Assembly (NCBI GenBank): GCA_016744475.1
Contig: JADGEH010000011.1
Span: forward strand, 1-64,000
DNA length: 64,000 nucleotides
Source: Thiotrichales bacterium
Lineage (GTDB): Bacteria > Pseudomonadota > Gammaproteobacteria > Beggiatoales > Beggiatoaceae
Direction: 5' to 3'
Positions within the stretch are counted from its first letter, which is position 1. Every line of letters starts with the position of its first letter. A program made the translations under genes and the position numbers. Shown piece after piece: positions 47,262 through 55,062 of the stretch. The notes below the pieces were generated by a model, which was not told where the DNA came from, did no database searches, and worked only from the letters and a program-made list of their open reading frames with translations.

Positions 47262-49298
47262 ATGGATACTGCGTTAATTATTAGTCTGTTGTGTGCTTTT
47301 GCCGCGATTGGCTTTGGCATTATATCGACGTTTCAGGTGCTCGCGAAGCCGACAGGCAACGAGCGAATGCAAGAGATCGCTAAGGCGATTCAGGATGGCG
47401 CGACCGCTTATTTAAAACGCCAATATTTCACCATTGGTTTGGTCGGCGTGGTGTTGTTTGTGGTGATGTTTTTCGCCTTAGACGCGCTGACTGCCATTGG
47501 CTTTGCCATCGGTGCGGTGTTATCCGGCCTGGCTGGCTTTGTCGGTATGTTGGTGTCCGTTCGCGCCAATGTGCGCACCACTGAAGCGGCTAAAGAAGGC
47601 ATGAATGCCGCGCTGCAAGTGGCTTTTAAAGGCGGCGCGATTACAGGCATGTTAGTGGTCGGTCTGGGTCTTCTGGGCGTGGCGGGTTATTACGCGGCGT
47701 TGGAGTTCATGACTGAAGCGGGCAACACGGTCAATTTATCTCCCTTGGTAGGGCTGGCCTTTGGTGGTTCGTTAATTTCTATTTTCGCTCGTTTAGGCGG
47801 CGGTATTTTTACCAAAGGCGCGGATGTCGGTGCTGATTTGGTGGGTAAAGTGGAAGCAGGCATTCCTGAAGATGACCCCCGTAATCCTGCGGTGATCGCG
47901 GATAATGTGGGTGATAATGTGGGCGATTGCGCAGGCATGGCGGCGGATTTGTTTGAAACCTACGCGGTGACAGTGATTGCTACCATGATTTTGGGTGTCT
48001 CTATGTTTGCAGGCAGCACGGCTGCGGTGATGTATCCGCTCATGCTGGGCGGCGTATCGATTATTGCTTCCATTATTGGGACTTATTTCGTGTCCGTTAA
48101 AGAAGGCGGTCGCATTATGCCTGCGCTGTATTTAGGACTGGGCATATCGGGTGCCATTTCTTTAGTGGCTTATTATCCCGTGACCATGTGGTTGATGTCG
48201 GATATTGCAGAAGCCAACGAAGCCATCAGCATTATGGGCTTATATGGTGCGGCCATTGTGGGCTTAGTGGTGACGGCGTTAATGGTGGTGATTACTGAAT
48301 ATTACACCGCGACAGAGTTTAGCCCAGTGAAAAACCTGGCAAAAGCGTCTACCACAGGTGATGCTACCAATGTAATTGCAGGTTTAGCCTTGTCCATGCG
48401 TTCGACTACGGCTCCAGTTCTGACTGTGTGCTTAGGCATTTTCGTCTCTTATTGGTTTGCTGGCTTGTACGGTATCGCTATTGCCGCTACGTCCATGTTG
48501 TCCATGACAGGTATTATCGTGGCCTTGGATGCTTACGGCCCGATTACTGATAACGCGGGCGGTATTGCAGAAATGAGTAACTTGGATGAATCCGTCCGTA
48601 ATACGACCGATGCTTTAGATGCCGTGGGCAACACCACTAAAGCAGTCACTAAAGGTTATGCGATTGGTTCTGCGGGCTTAGCGGCTTTAGTGTTATTTGC
48701 TGATTACACCCGCGAACTCAGTCATCACATGGACGACAAAGTCATCACCTTTGACTTGTCTAACCACATGGTGATTATCGGCCTGTTCATTGGCGGCATG
48801 ATTCCTTACTTGTTTGGAGCGATGGCGATGGAAGCCGTCGGTCGCGCAGCGGGGGCAGTGGTAGAAGAAGTGCGCCGTCAGTTCCGCGAAAAACCCGGCA
48901 TCATGGACTACACAGAAAAGCCTGATTATTCGCGTTCTGTGGATATGCTGACTAAAGCGGCGATTCTTGAAATGATCGTGCCTTCTTTATTACCAGTGCT
49001 GGCCCCTGTCGTGGTGGGATTGGTTCTAGGCCCACAAGCGCTAGGCGGCATGTTGATGGGTTCTATCGTGACCGGTTTATTCGTAGCCATTTCAATGACC
49101 ACTGGTGGTGGTGCTTGGGATAATGCGAAAAAACACATTGAAGATGATAACTACGGTGGCAAAGGCTCAGAAGCGCATAAAGCCGCTATTACAGGTGACA
49201 CCATTGGCGATCCTTACAAAGATACCGCAGGCCCTGCGGTCAATCCTTTGATCAAAATCATCAATATTGTGGCTTTGTTAATGGTGCCTCTGTTGTAA
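47262..49298 (+). CDS. hppA: Membrane-bound H+-translocating pyrophosphatase
   Basis: HppA couples PPi hydrolysis to proton export across the membrane. The protein has 678 residues from ATG 47262, since AAAGGAG lies 10 bases before it and only 1 base before the ATG at 47253. About 16 membrane helices are visible. The PPi site motifs are [38 protein letters not shown] and the C-terminal [14 protein letters not shown] and [15 protein letters not shown]. The segment [16 protein letters not shown] carries Lys where K+-dependent enzymes have Ala, so it should be the K+-independent proton-pumping type (established determinant, applied here by inference). A strong terminator follows. Confidence 0.96.
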   Translation: MDTALIISLLCAFAAIGFGIISTFQVLAKPTGNERMQEIAKAIQDGATAYLKRQYFTIGLVGVVLFVVMFFALDALTAIGFAIGAVLSGLAGFVGMLVSVRANVRTTEAAKEGMNAALQVAFKGGAITGMLVVGLGLLGVAGYYAALEFMTEAGNTVNLSPLVGLAFGGSLISIFARLGGGIFTKGADVGADLVGKVEAGIPEDDPRNPAVIADNVGDNVGDCAGMAADLFETYAVTVIATMILGVSMFAGSTAAVMYPLMLGGVSIIASIIGTYFVSVKEGGRIMPALYLGLGISGAISLVAYYPVTMWLMSDIAEANEAISIMGLYGAAIVGLVVTALMVVITEYYTATEFSPVKNLAKASTTGDATNVIAGLALSMRSTTAPVLTVCLGIFVSYWFAGLYGIAIAATSMLSMTGIIVALDAYGPITDNAGGIAEMSNLDESVRNTTDALDAVGNTTKAVTKGYAIGSAGLAALVLFADYTRELSHHMDDKVITFDLSNHMVIIGLFIGGMIPYLFGAMAMEAVGRAAGAVVEEVRRQFREKPGIMDYTEKPDYSRSVDMLTKAAILEMIVPSLLPVLAPVVVGLVLGPQALGGMLMGSIVTGLFVAISMTTGGGAWDNAKKHIEDDNYGGKGSEAHKAAITGDTIGDPYKDTAGPAVNPLIKIINIVALLMVPLL

Positions 49299-49320
49299 TC
49301 ACTGTTATCCTTGCAAACCC

Positions 49321-49350
49321 AAAAAACACCCCTTTGGGGTGTTTTTTTTT
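49321..49350 (+). terminator. Rho-independent terminator of hppA
   Basis: AAAAAACACCCC pairs with GGGGTGTTTTTT across a TTT loop and is followed by more T. It lies 22 bases after the hppA stop. Confidence 0.95.
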
Positions 49351-49376
49351 GCCTTATGCTTTCTCGTTCCCAAGTG

Positions 49377-49478
49377 CCGAGCCTGTAAAAGAACCTCAGT
49401 TTTGCCGTATTCGACAATGAAGAATCAATGACTTACGAGCGAAAAAATGGCATTTTTGGGAGTTCTTTTACAGCCTCG
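49377..49478. mobile_element. 102-bp insertion in a palindrome centre, copy 2 (inverted core)
   Basis: The host repeat TCGTTCCCAAGTG / CACTTGGGAATGC is interrupted as at 32415. Arms CGAGCCT / AGCCTCG enclose an 87-bp core (49385-49471) that starts GTAAAAGAAC and ends GTTCTTTTAC. The core equals the reverse complement of 32423-32509 at every base, although the flanking host repeats are in the same orientation. Confidence 0.85.
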
Positions 49479-49553
49479 CCACTTGGGAATGCCGTCTTGA
49501 CCGCGTTGCGGTCAGTTGGGTAGAGAACACACTCGTGGGTCAAGGTTTGCCAC

Positions 49554-50162
49554 TTATTTATCCCAACGCAATTGTGGCGCAAGCTGCTGTAAATAATCAC
49601 GGTATAACCACATCCACAGCATGATGGGCACCATCGGCGGCAAAATTAAAGTCACAAATTGAAAGCTTAAAGCGGCGGCGTTGTAGCTCCAAACGGGCAC
49701 CAGTAATTGCCCACTGCTCACTGCGGGCGTATCAAACAATAGACTTTTAAACACGCTGACACAGACGCTAAATAGTTGCACGGGCAGTAAGACAAACAGC
49801 CATACCCCAAAAATGCGTTTTAAGCGCAGCCCCACCGTGGCAGGCGTGGCAAAACTTAAAGCCATGAAAAACGGCAAACTATAGCTATAAATCAAGGGGT
49901 TGACGGTAAAGGCCAACAAACCGCCTTGTGCGGCGGCTTCCAGGCTGGGAGCAAAACGTGACGTAATATCTAATAAATAACCGTTTTGTACCACCTGTTC
50001 AAACCAAGTGGGAAAGAGTGCTAATAACACCCCGCGCACCATCAGGGTTAAAGGCCAGGTGAAAGCTTGAGCCGACCAATACCAAAAGAAAAAGGTAAAA
50101 GGCAACCACAACAATACTTCCAAAAAAAAGATATACACCGGTTTATGATTCATTTCTGACAC
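49554..50162 (-). CDS. Integral membrane protein, partner of the TgpA-like gene
   Basis: This 202-residue membrane protein has about 5 hydrophobic segments (VYIFFLEVLLWLPFTFFFWYW, LTLMVRGVLLALFP, FMALSFATPATVGL, FGVWLFVLLPVQLFSVCVSVF, LILPPMVPIMLWMWLY). The pattern is reminiscent of exosortase H-associated membrane proteins, but no exosortase is in the window, so I leave the name open. Its start overlaps the end of the transglutaminase gene by 13 bases, showing translational coupling and a common transcript. Function unknown. Confidence 0.7.
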   Translation of the reverse strand: MSEMNHKPVYIFFLEVLLWLPFTFFFWYWSAQAFTWPLTLMVRGVLLALFPTWFEQVVQNGYLLDITSRFAPSLEAAAQGGLLAFTVNPLIYSYSLPFFMALSFATPATVGLRLKRIFGVWLFVLLPVQLFSVCVSVFKSLLFDTPAVSSGQLLVPVWSYNAAALSFQFVTLILPPMVPIMLWMWLYRDYLQQLAPQLRWDK

Positions 50163-52240
50163 TCAGGAGGAGAAGGTTTTTGTTGCTTTAACCATTGCTC
50201 TACAGCTTGCTTAAAGCGCTGATGTTGTTCTGCATTCAAACTCTGCGGGTGAAACCGATAACGATTGTGCTGTGCCAATAATAGAGACAGTTCATCCTTG
50301 GCTTCTATGGGCGTGATATTTAGGCGTTGTATCTGTTCTAACCAATGATGCAGCGATTGCCCTTCATGATACACATAGCCTTGTTTTTGTAAGTTCTGAA
50401 ACACCGCATAAAAAGGAGAATCCTGACCTTGAGCCACTTTATTGCTGGGGGCTGGAGCCGTTTGAGTGGTGTTGCGCTGATATTTTTTATGCAGCGACAA
50501 GCGCCACAACAAGAGGATAAACAAAGGCACTAACCACCACAATAAAGTGCGATCTTCCTCTTTTGACTGCCGCCAGCGCCATTGATTGAAATGATATGTC
50601 AGCCATGCCCAAATATCGCTCACCCCATGCCAATGGCCTGCGGCTTCGGCTTCTGCCGCCACCCAATCGCTAGGCGTTGTATCGACATCTTGCCAGCGCC
50701 CGTCCACATAGGCTTGCGCCCAAGCGTGAGCATGTCGTCGCCGCACCACATAGGCTTTTTCCAACGCACTGTATTCTTGCACGGCATAGCCCACCATATA
50801 ACGGCTGGGAATTCCTGCTTTGCGCAATAACAACGTGGTGGCAGTAGCAAAATATTCGCAATGTCCTTGACGCTGAGTCAAAAGAAAATGGCTCAGTGGT
50901 GTAGCAAAAGAAGGATTTTCTTTTTGTACTAAGGAATATTTGAAGTTTTCATCAAAAAATTGTTTGATATTTTGAATTTTGCTCTGTGGCTTTAATGAAG
51001 GCCGGAGATTTAACTCTGTCGCCAATTGTTCTAATACAGCTTCTTCTCGTGCGGGAATGCTTAAGAAATTATCTGAATGATTGAGTGTGACGGGCAATGC
51101 AGATAAAGCATAATTCACCTCGTAATTTAACAAGCTCGGAGCTTTATCTATTTTCAATGCCCCGTCTATTTGATTGCGTTGAATCTCTAAACCGCCCAGC
51201 GCATACAAGCGCAAGCTATTAGCAGGCAATGGCAACATGCCGCGTCCTTGATTCAAATACAAGCTGATGCTTAAACGCGCTACATCGGTATTTGGAGGAT
51301 GAGGATACAACTGCCAACCCAAAGCTTCAGTGGTATTCGCCAGCGGTACAAAATTAACTTGTCGAGCCTGCCAGTTTTGTTGTTTGTAATGATGATAACT
51401 GGCTTCGTGTAATAACAAAGGTGCTGCGGCTTTAACACGAAAGAGGATTTGATTCGATTGCTTAAGCGTGCCGATGTCACCAATACGGGTGTTTTGTCGA
51501 TAAGGATCACGCGAACGCCACAGTTGTTCTTCAAACCATTCCAAGACCCAGTGTTCTAACTGTTGCTGAAATTGTTGAATGCCTTGTTGTCCCAAATAAC
51601 CTAAGCCACAAGTCAGCAGTAATACGCTGAGCCAGATGGCGGGATGATAGCGACGCGGACGGACGTGCCATAAACCCCAAGCAAAAAACACCAGCACACC
51701 TAGCCAAAAGCTAGGTTGTTGAGCCACGCTGGCAGACAACAAACACAACACAGCATAGGGATGGCTCAGATCAAGACGCAAGCGTAACAAGCGAGTATCG
51801 ATCATCGGATCGGTCTGCGCTTGTTGCGCCACGCGGCGTAAAGACCAAAATAAAGCGCTGAGGGGGAGGTGGCGATGAGTGCTATAAAGCTGGGCCAACA
51901 ACAGCAAAAAAAGCAGGAGAGGAAAACCGTTTAATAACAAAAACAGGCCATCAATACCCGATTGATTAAAAAAGTAAATCGCCGTCAGTATCCAGCCCAG
52001 GGTGGTTAAATCAGCGATACGATTAAAGTCTTTATCGGCAAACTGCCAGCTAATGCCCGTAACGCGGCGCAGCCAAGGCGCAGATTCCACCAACAGCGCC
52101 ATGCCTAGAGCCAGCCCCCACTGTTGATTTTGCCAGCCCCAAAACATAATGATCGCGCCTAAGAAAAAGCGCGGAGCAGGGATACCCGCTATCTCTGTAG
52201 GCGGTGTGGCAGCAGGTGGGATTAGTGTGGCGGTGGACAT
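50150..52240 (-). CDS. TgpA-like membrane protein with transglutaminase domain (DUF3488)
   Basis: The 696-residue protein has an N-terminal membrane domain of ~6 helices (1-~225; FLLLNGFPLLLFLLLLAQLY and others, the DUF3488 region). An extracytoplasmic transglutaminase domain follows, with the Cys-His-Asp triad in QGHCEYFATATTLLLRKAGIPSRYMVGY, RRRHAHAWAQAY and WQDVDTTPSDW (~460-530). A last membrane helix (LLWWLVPLFILLLWRLSL) precedes a cytosolic C-terminal DUF4129-like helical tail. TgpA of Pseudomonas is an essential periplasmic-domain protein of this type. MoxR and DUF58 genes, the common companions, are not present. The downstream overlapping membrane gene is the likely partner. Confidence 0.88.
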   Translation of the reverse strand: MSTATLIPPAATPPTEIAGIPAPRFFLGAIIMFWGWQNQQWGLALGMALLVESAPWLRRVTGISWQFADKDFNRIADLTTLGWILTAIYFFNQSGIDGLFLLLNGFPLLLFLLLLAQLYSTHRHLPLSALFWSLRRVAQQAQTDPMIDTRLLRLRLDLSHPYAVLCLLSASVAQQPSFWLGVLVFFAWGLWHVRPRRYHPAIWLSVLLLTCGLGYLGQQGIQQFQQQLEHWVLEWFEEQLWRSRDPYRQNTRIGDIGTLKQSNQILFRVKAAAPLLLHEASYHHYKQQNWQARQVNFVPLANTTEALGWQLYPHPPNTDVARLSISLYLNQGRGMLPLPANSLRLYALGGLEIQRNQIDGALKIDKAPSLLNYEVNYALSALPVTLNHSDNFLSIPAREEAVLEQLATELNLRPSLKPQSKIQNIKQFFDENFKYSLVQKENPSFATPLSHFLLTQRQGHCEYFATATTLLLRKAGIPSRYMVGYAVQEYSALEKAYVVRRRHAHAWAQAYVDGRWQDVDTTPSDWVAAEAEAAGHWHGVSDIWAWLTYHFNQWRWRQSKEEDRTLLWWLVPLFILLLWRLSLHKKYQRNTTQTAPAPSNKVAQGQDSPFYAVFQNLQKQGYVYHEGQSLHHWLEQIQRLNITPIEAKDELSLLLAQHNRYRFHPQSLNAEQHQRFKQAVEQWLKQQKPSPPECQK

Positions 52241-52478
52241 GTGTAAGAGTCTATATGAAGACGGGCATCACACCCACCGCTTCTTTTTGTAGATTGGGTT
52301 AGGCATGTAGGGTTTGCACCGCGTGCTTTTTGCGGCGCGAACGCGGAGATAAAGTGTAGCCAGGTGTTGTGTGGAAGCCCGTCGTGACGTGCCCGTGTGA
52401 CCTTGACGCACCGCAGGCGCGGCGCTCAGAGTTCCCATGCAGGGCGCATGGGAATTAGGACAAGAAATCCTAGCACGG
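52241..52478. other. Intergenic with decayed repeats
   Basis: It holds a partial GTAGATTGGGTTAGGC repeat (52290-52305) and no recognisable gene. Confidence 0.4.
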
Positions 52479-52593
52479 TAGGATGGGTAGAGGCGCGTTA
52501 TGATGTTTTATTTTGCTATGAACCTTATCGCGCCGAAACCCATCATTTATCCATCACCGAAATGATGGGTTTCACTTCGCTCTACCCATCCTA
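52479..52593. repeat. TAGGATGGGTAGAG hairpin repeat, intron-bearing
   Basis: Arms TAGGATGGGTAGAG and CTCTACCCATCCTA bound this unit, with inner AAACCCATCATTT / AAATGATGGGTTT inverted repeats. The group II intron begins directly after the right arm. Confidence 0.75.
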
Positions 52594-53305
52594 GTGTGTC
52601 CTGAAGGAAAGCGTAGCTTTCCATGCTGTATTAAAGATGAGAGAAGGTCTCTCGGTTTCGGCCACCCGATGCTGGAATCAAACCACCCCGTGCGGCTGTC
52701 GTCAAGAGCGATGGTTGTGAGCGACGTGGGAAAAGGCAGTGAGAAACTGCCAGGTGCGTATGACGGAGATGAACGCCAGTGAACCTTTGATGAGGTGTCG
52801 AAAGTAAACGGTGCTGTCAAAACCTGATTTTCTAGGGTACGTCAGGGATAAGTCACGATGTGAGCGGGTTACAGACGTGGCGGCAGTCGGCATAGAGAAG
52901 GCATGAACGTCATATAGGCTTTAATACGGAACAGGAGAACCTGTCGTCTTGATGTTAAGGGAGACACCGAAAGGGAAGAGTACCGATGCAGGACACAGGG
53001 ACGGATGCGCTCGTAGTAGTGTTGAAATGCTTGTAATGAGTATGGAGCGAAGGGGCACCATCATTCTATTCAGTTTATTTGGAACAACCAGACTTGACCA
53101 AGGTTTCAATATTGTGGCACTACTGGGAAACTCAGTAGCAAACAGAGAAAACAAACCTAAACCTAAAGTCAGTAATGGGAAGAATTTGAATAGATTGGAT
53201 AAGTCTGGAAAGTTTCCAGACTGAATGATAAGAGCCGAATGAAGCGAGAGTTTCACGTTCGGTTCTGTGAGAGCCTCAAGGGGAAGTTCCTTGGGGCTAC
53301 TCGAC
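52594..53305 (+). ncRNA. Group II intron without its intron-encoded protein
   Basis: The 5' end GTGTGTCC fits the GUGYG consensus. Domain I-III-like segments follow (GCGGCTGTCGTCAAGAGCGA, GGGAGACACCGAAAGGGAAG, GGAGCGAAGGGGC). Domain V is intact at 53232-53265: exactly 34 nt, GAGCCGAAUG to UUCGGUUC, with the AGC triad and a GCGAGAG loop. Domain VI is the hairpin 53266-53305 with a bulged A at 53299, 6 nt before a terminal CGAC. Domain IV is only about 170 nt and encodes no reverse transcriptase on either strand, so splicing or mobility would need a protein supplied in trans. It sits right after a palindromic repeat. Confidence 0.88.
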
Positions 53306-53383
53306 CCGCGCTTAATGGCAGTAATGCGCTGCATAGGAACGAGTTAAAAGCCACCAGCTTCCAGAGGCCAACAGCGCTTACAG

Positions 53384-54391
53384 CTACGCTAAACTCTCCC
53401 AATAATCTTCTGGCATTTCCACACACATCTTCAAAGCCCCCACACTGCCGCAATATTCTGCATCCTGCACGCACACCGCACTGCCGCCACCATAAGCTTG
53501 CAGACTTTTCTCAATCGCGGTATCAATGCCTTTTAAGCGCGAACCGCCTCCTGCCACGATCACGTTATTGCGCAGTTTTTCCTGAAAATCGGGATCAAAG
53601 CTGCCAACTAATTGCTGTACCGCTTTACTGATCGGGTCGGTTAATGTCAAGCACGATTCTTTGAGTACATCGGTAATATCATATTCGCCAGGAATGCCTT
53701 GCTCGGTGAGCGTGACCAGCACAGGCTCTGATACTTGATAGACAAAACCATGCTTTTCTTTAATGCGCTTAATGATTTGTGGGCTTAATTGCACTTTGGG
53801 GTATTTTTGTAAAATGGCTTCAGTTAAGGTGCTGTCTAAAAAATTTCCCGCATAGGTTAAAGTCATTTGATCATCGGCTTCAGGCATGGAGCCGTGCATA
53901 CGGCATAAATCGGCGGTGCCTGCGCCAATATCCACAATCAAGCATTCATCAAAGCGATCAATAGAATACGCCACGGCAAAAGCTTCGCTGACCACGAGAA
54001 TCTTATCCAGCAAGCCTTTGCTTAAATCAATCAAGGCTTTTTTGTTATTAATGCTGGCTTGAGCGGGCACCCCAATCGCGGCAAACACTTGATCTTCTGG
54101 TTTTTTATCGGGCAAAGCTTGAGCGATCACATCTTGTAAAATCAACTTAGTCGCTTCAATCGCTTGCACATCTTCGCGCATGACACCATCCGCTAAAGGC
54201 CACACCATATTCAAAGACAAACGGTTTTCTAAGGCCTCTTCACCAATTAAATGGTCTTTATTTAAACGTTTTTGGGAAATCACATCTTTTGGATAGCCCA
54301 CGCAAGTGATGGTGGTAAAGCGTTGCCCTGTGGAGGTGGTGATGGTGGTGCGACTGGTGCCAAGATCAATGCCTACATGATAAATTGACAT
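53384..54391 (-). CDS. MamK-family actin-like ATPase
   Basis: At 335 residues this is a bacterial actin. The phosphate-1 loop is VGIDLGTSRTTITTSTG, followed by VGYPKDVISQKRL...IGEEALENR...WPLADGVM, which closely follows MamK. IVDIGAGTADLC forms phosphate-2 and VIVAGGGSRLKGID the adenosine motif. The ending MPEDYWESL parallels the MamK C-terminus. MamK filaments align magnetosomes; homologues in non-magnetic bacteria position other structures. No other magnetosome genes are present. GGAG lies 7 bases before ATG 54391. Upstream on the same strand are a small membrane protein and a P-type ATPase, with a MITE between the first two. Confidence 0.88.
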   Translation of the reverse strand: MSIYHVGIDLGTSRTTITTSTGQRFTTITCVGYPKDVISQKRLNKDHLIGEEALENRLSLNMVWPLADGVMREDVQAIEATKLILQDVIAQALPDKKPEDQVFAAIGVPAQASINNKKALIDLSKGLLDKILVVSEAFAVAYSIDRFDECLIVDIGAGTADLCRMHGSMPEADDQMTLTYAGNFLDSTLTEAILQKYPKVQLSPQIIKRIKEKHGFVYQVSEPVLVTLTEQGIPGEYDITDVLKESCLTLTDPISKAVQQLVGSFDPDFQEKLRNNVIVAGGGSRLKGIDTAIEKSLQAYGGGSAVCVQDAEYCGSVGALKMCVEMPEDYWESLA

Positions 54392-54446
54392 CTGCTGTCT
54401 CCTAAACTCTTAAAATGAAAAATAAAAAAGCTGTTACTCACCTTTA

Positions 54447-54607
54447 AGAGCCTATACGAAAACGGGATAATCGGCTGCAAATCCGCCCTTTTGGTCAGGT
54501 TTTCCGCTTTTTATCAACAAATAGCCCGCTATTCGCCTTAAAAAATCGAAAAACCTGCCTCAAAATAGCGCATTTTCGCTTCGATTCCCCATCTTCGTAT
54601 AGGCTCT
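54447..54607. mobile_element. MITE-like element, family A, copy 5
   Basis: This 161-bp copy lies between the small membrane protein gene and the mamK-like gene and is nearly identical to the copy at 1616 (same orientation). It separates what may once have been a tighter operon. Confidence 0.85.
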
Positions 54608-54650
54608 TATGCTATAAAACATAGGTTTAGCAACAGCCTATTAGGGTGTG

Positions 54651-55010
54651 TTATGCGGTTTCGCGCAGCTTGATATTGTCATCTACGACACGTTTGAGCA
54701 TCGCAAGTTTGCTGCTAGAAGGGGGAGCGGTTTTGATTTGAGCTGTGGGTGCATATTCTGGCTCAACAGGCACAGTATTAGGCGCGGCGGTTAATTGCTG
54801 AGCCAAGGCTTGAAACTGTTCTTTGAGTTCACTGTTATAAGCCTCTAGTTTTTTATCAATTTCAGCCTTGTCGGTGCTGGACTGCAAAGCCCGCCAGACT
54901 AACATGCCACCGATAAAAGACAGTACCGCAACGGGTGCCAGCAAAACGCCGCCTGCCAGCTTGGCTTTACCCGCACCGCTTAAGCCTTGTATTAGATGGG
55001 GATTGAGCAT
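54651..55010 (-). CDS. Small single-pass membrane protein
   Basis: The 119-residue protein starts MLNPHLIQGLSGAGKAKLAGG. One membrane helix (VLLAPVAVLSFIGGMLVWRAL) is followed by a charged helical coiled-coil region (KAEIDKKLEAYNSELKEQFQALAQQL). A Pro-rich linker leads to a C-terminal helix (SSKLAMLKRVVDDNIKLRE). I recognise no family. AAAGGA sits 7 bases before ATG 55010. Lying 52 bases downstream of the ATPase gene and upstream of the MamK-like gene, it could tether the filament to a membrane; that is inference. Confidence 0.7.
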   Translation of the reverse strand: MLNPHLIQGLSGAGKAKLAGGVLLAPVAVLSFIGGMLVWRALQSSTDKAEIDKKLEAYNSELKEQFQALAQQLTAAPNTVPVEPEYAPTAQIKTAPPSSSKLAMLKRVVDDNIKLRETA

Positions 55011-55062
55011 GGTGTTTTCCTTTCTTCAAGCTATTGAATGATAAGACATCTAGCGTCGCACA

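Noticed and set aside
52572-53334. Open frames inside the group II intron area on both strands
   Set aside because: None resembles a reverse transcriptase or maturase; they overlap structured intron domains.
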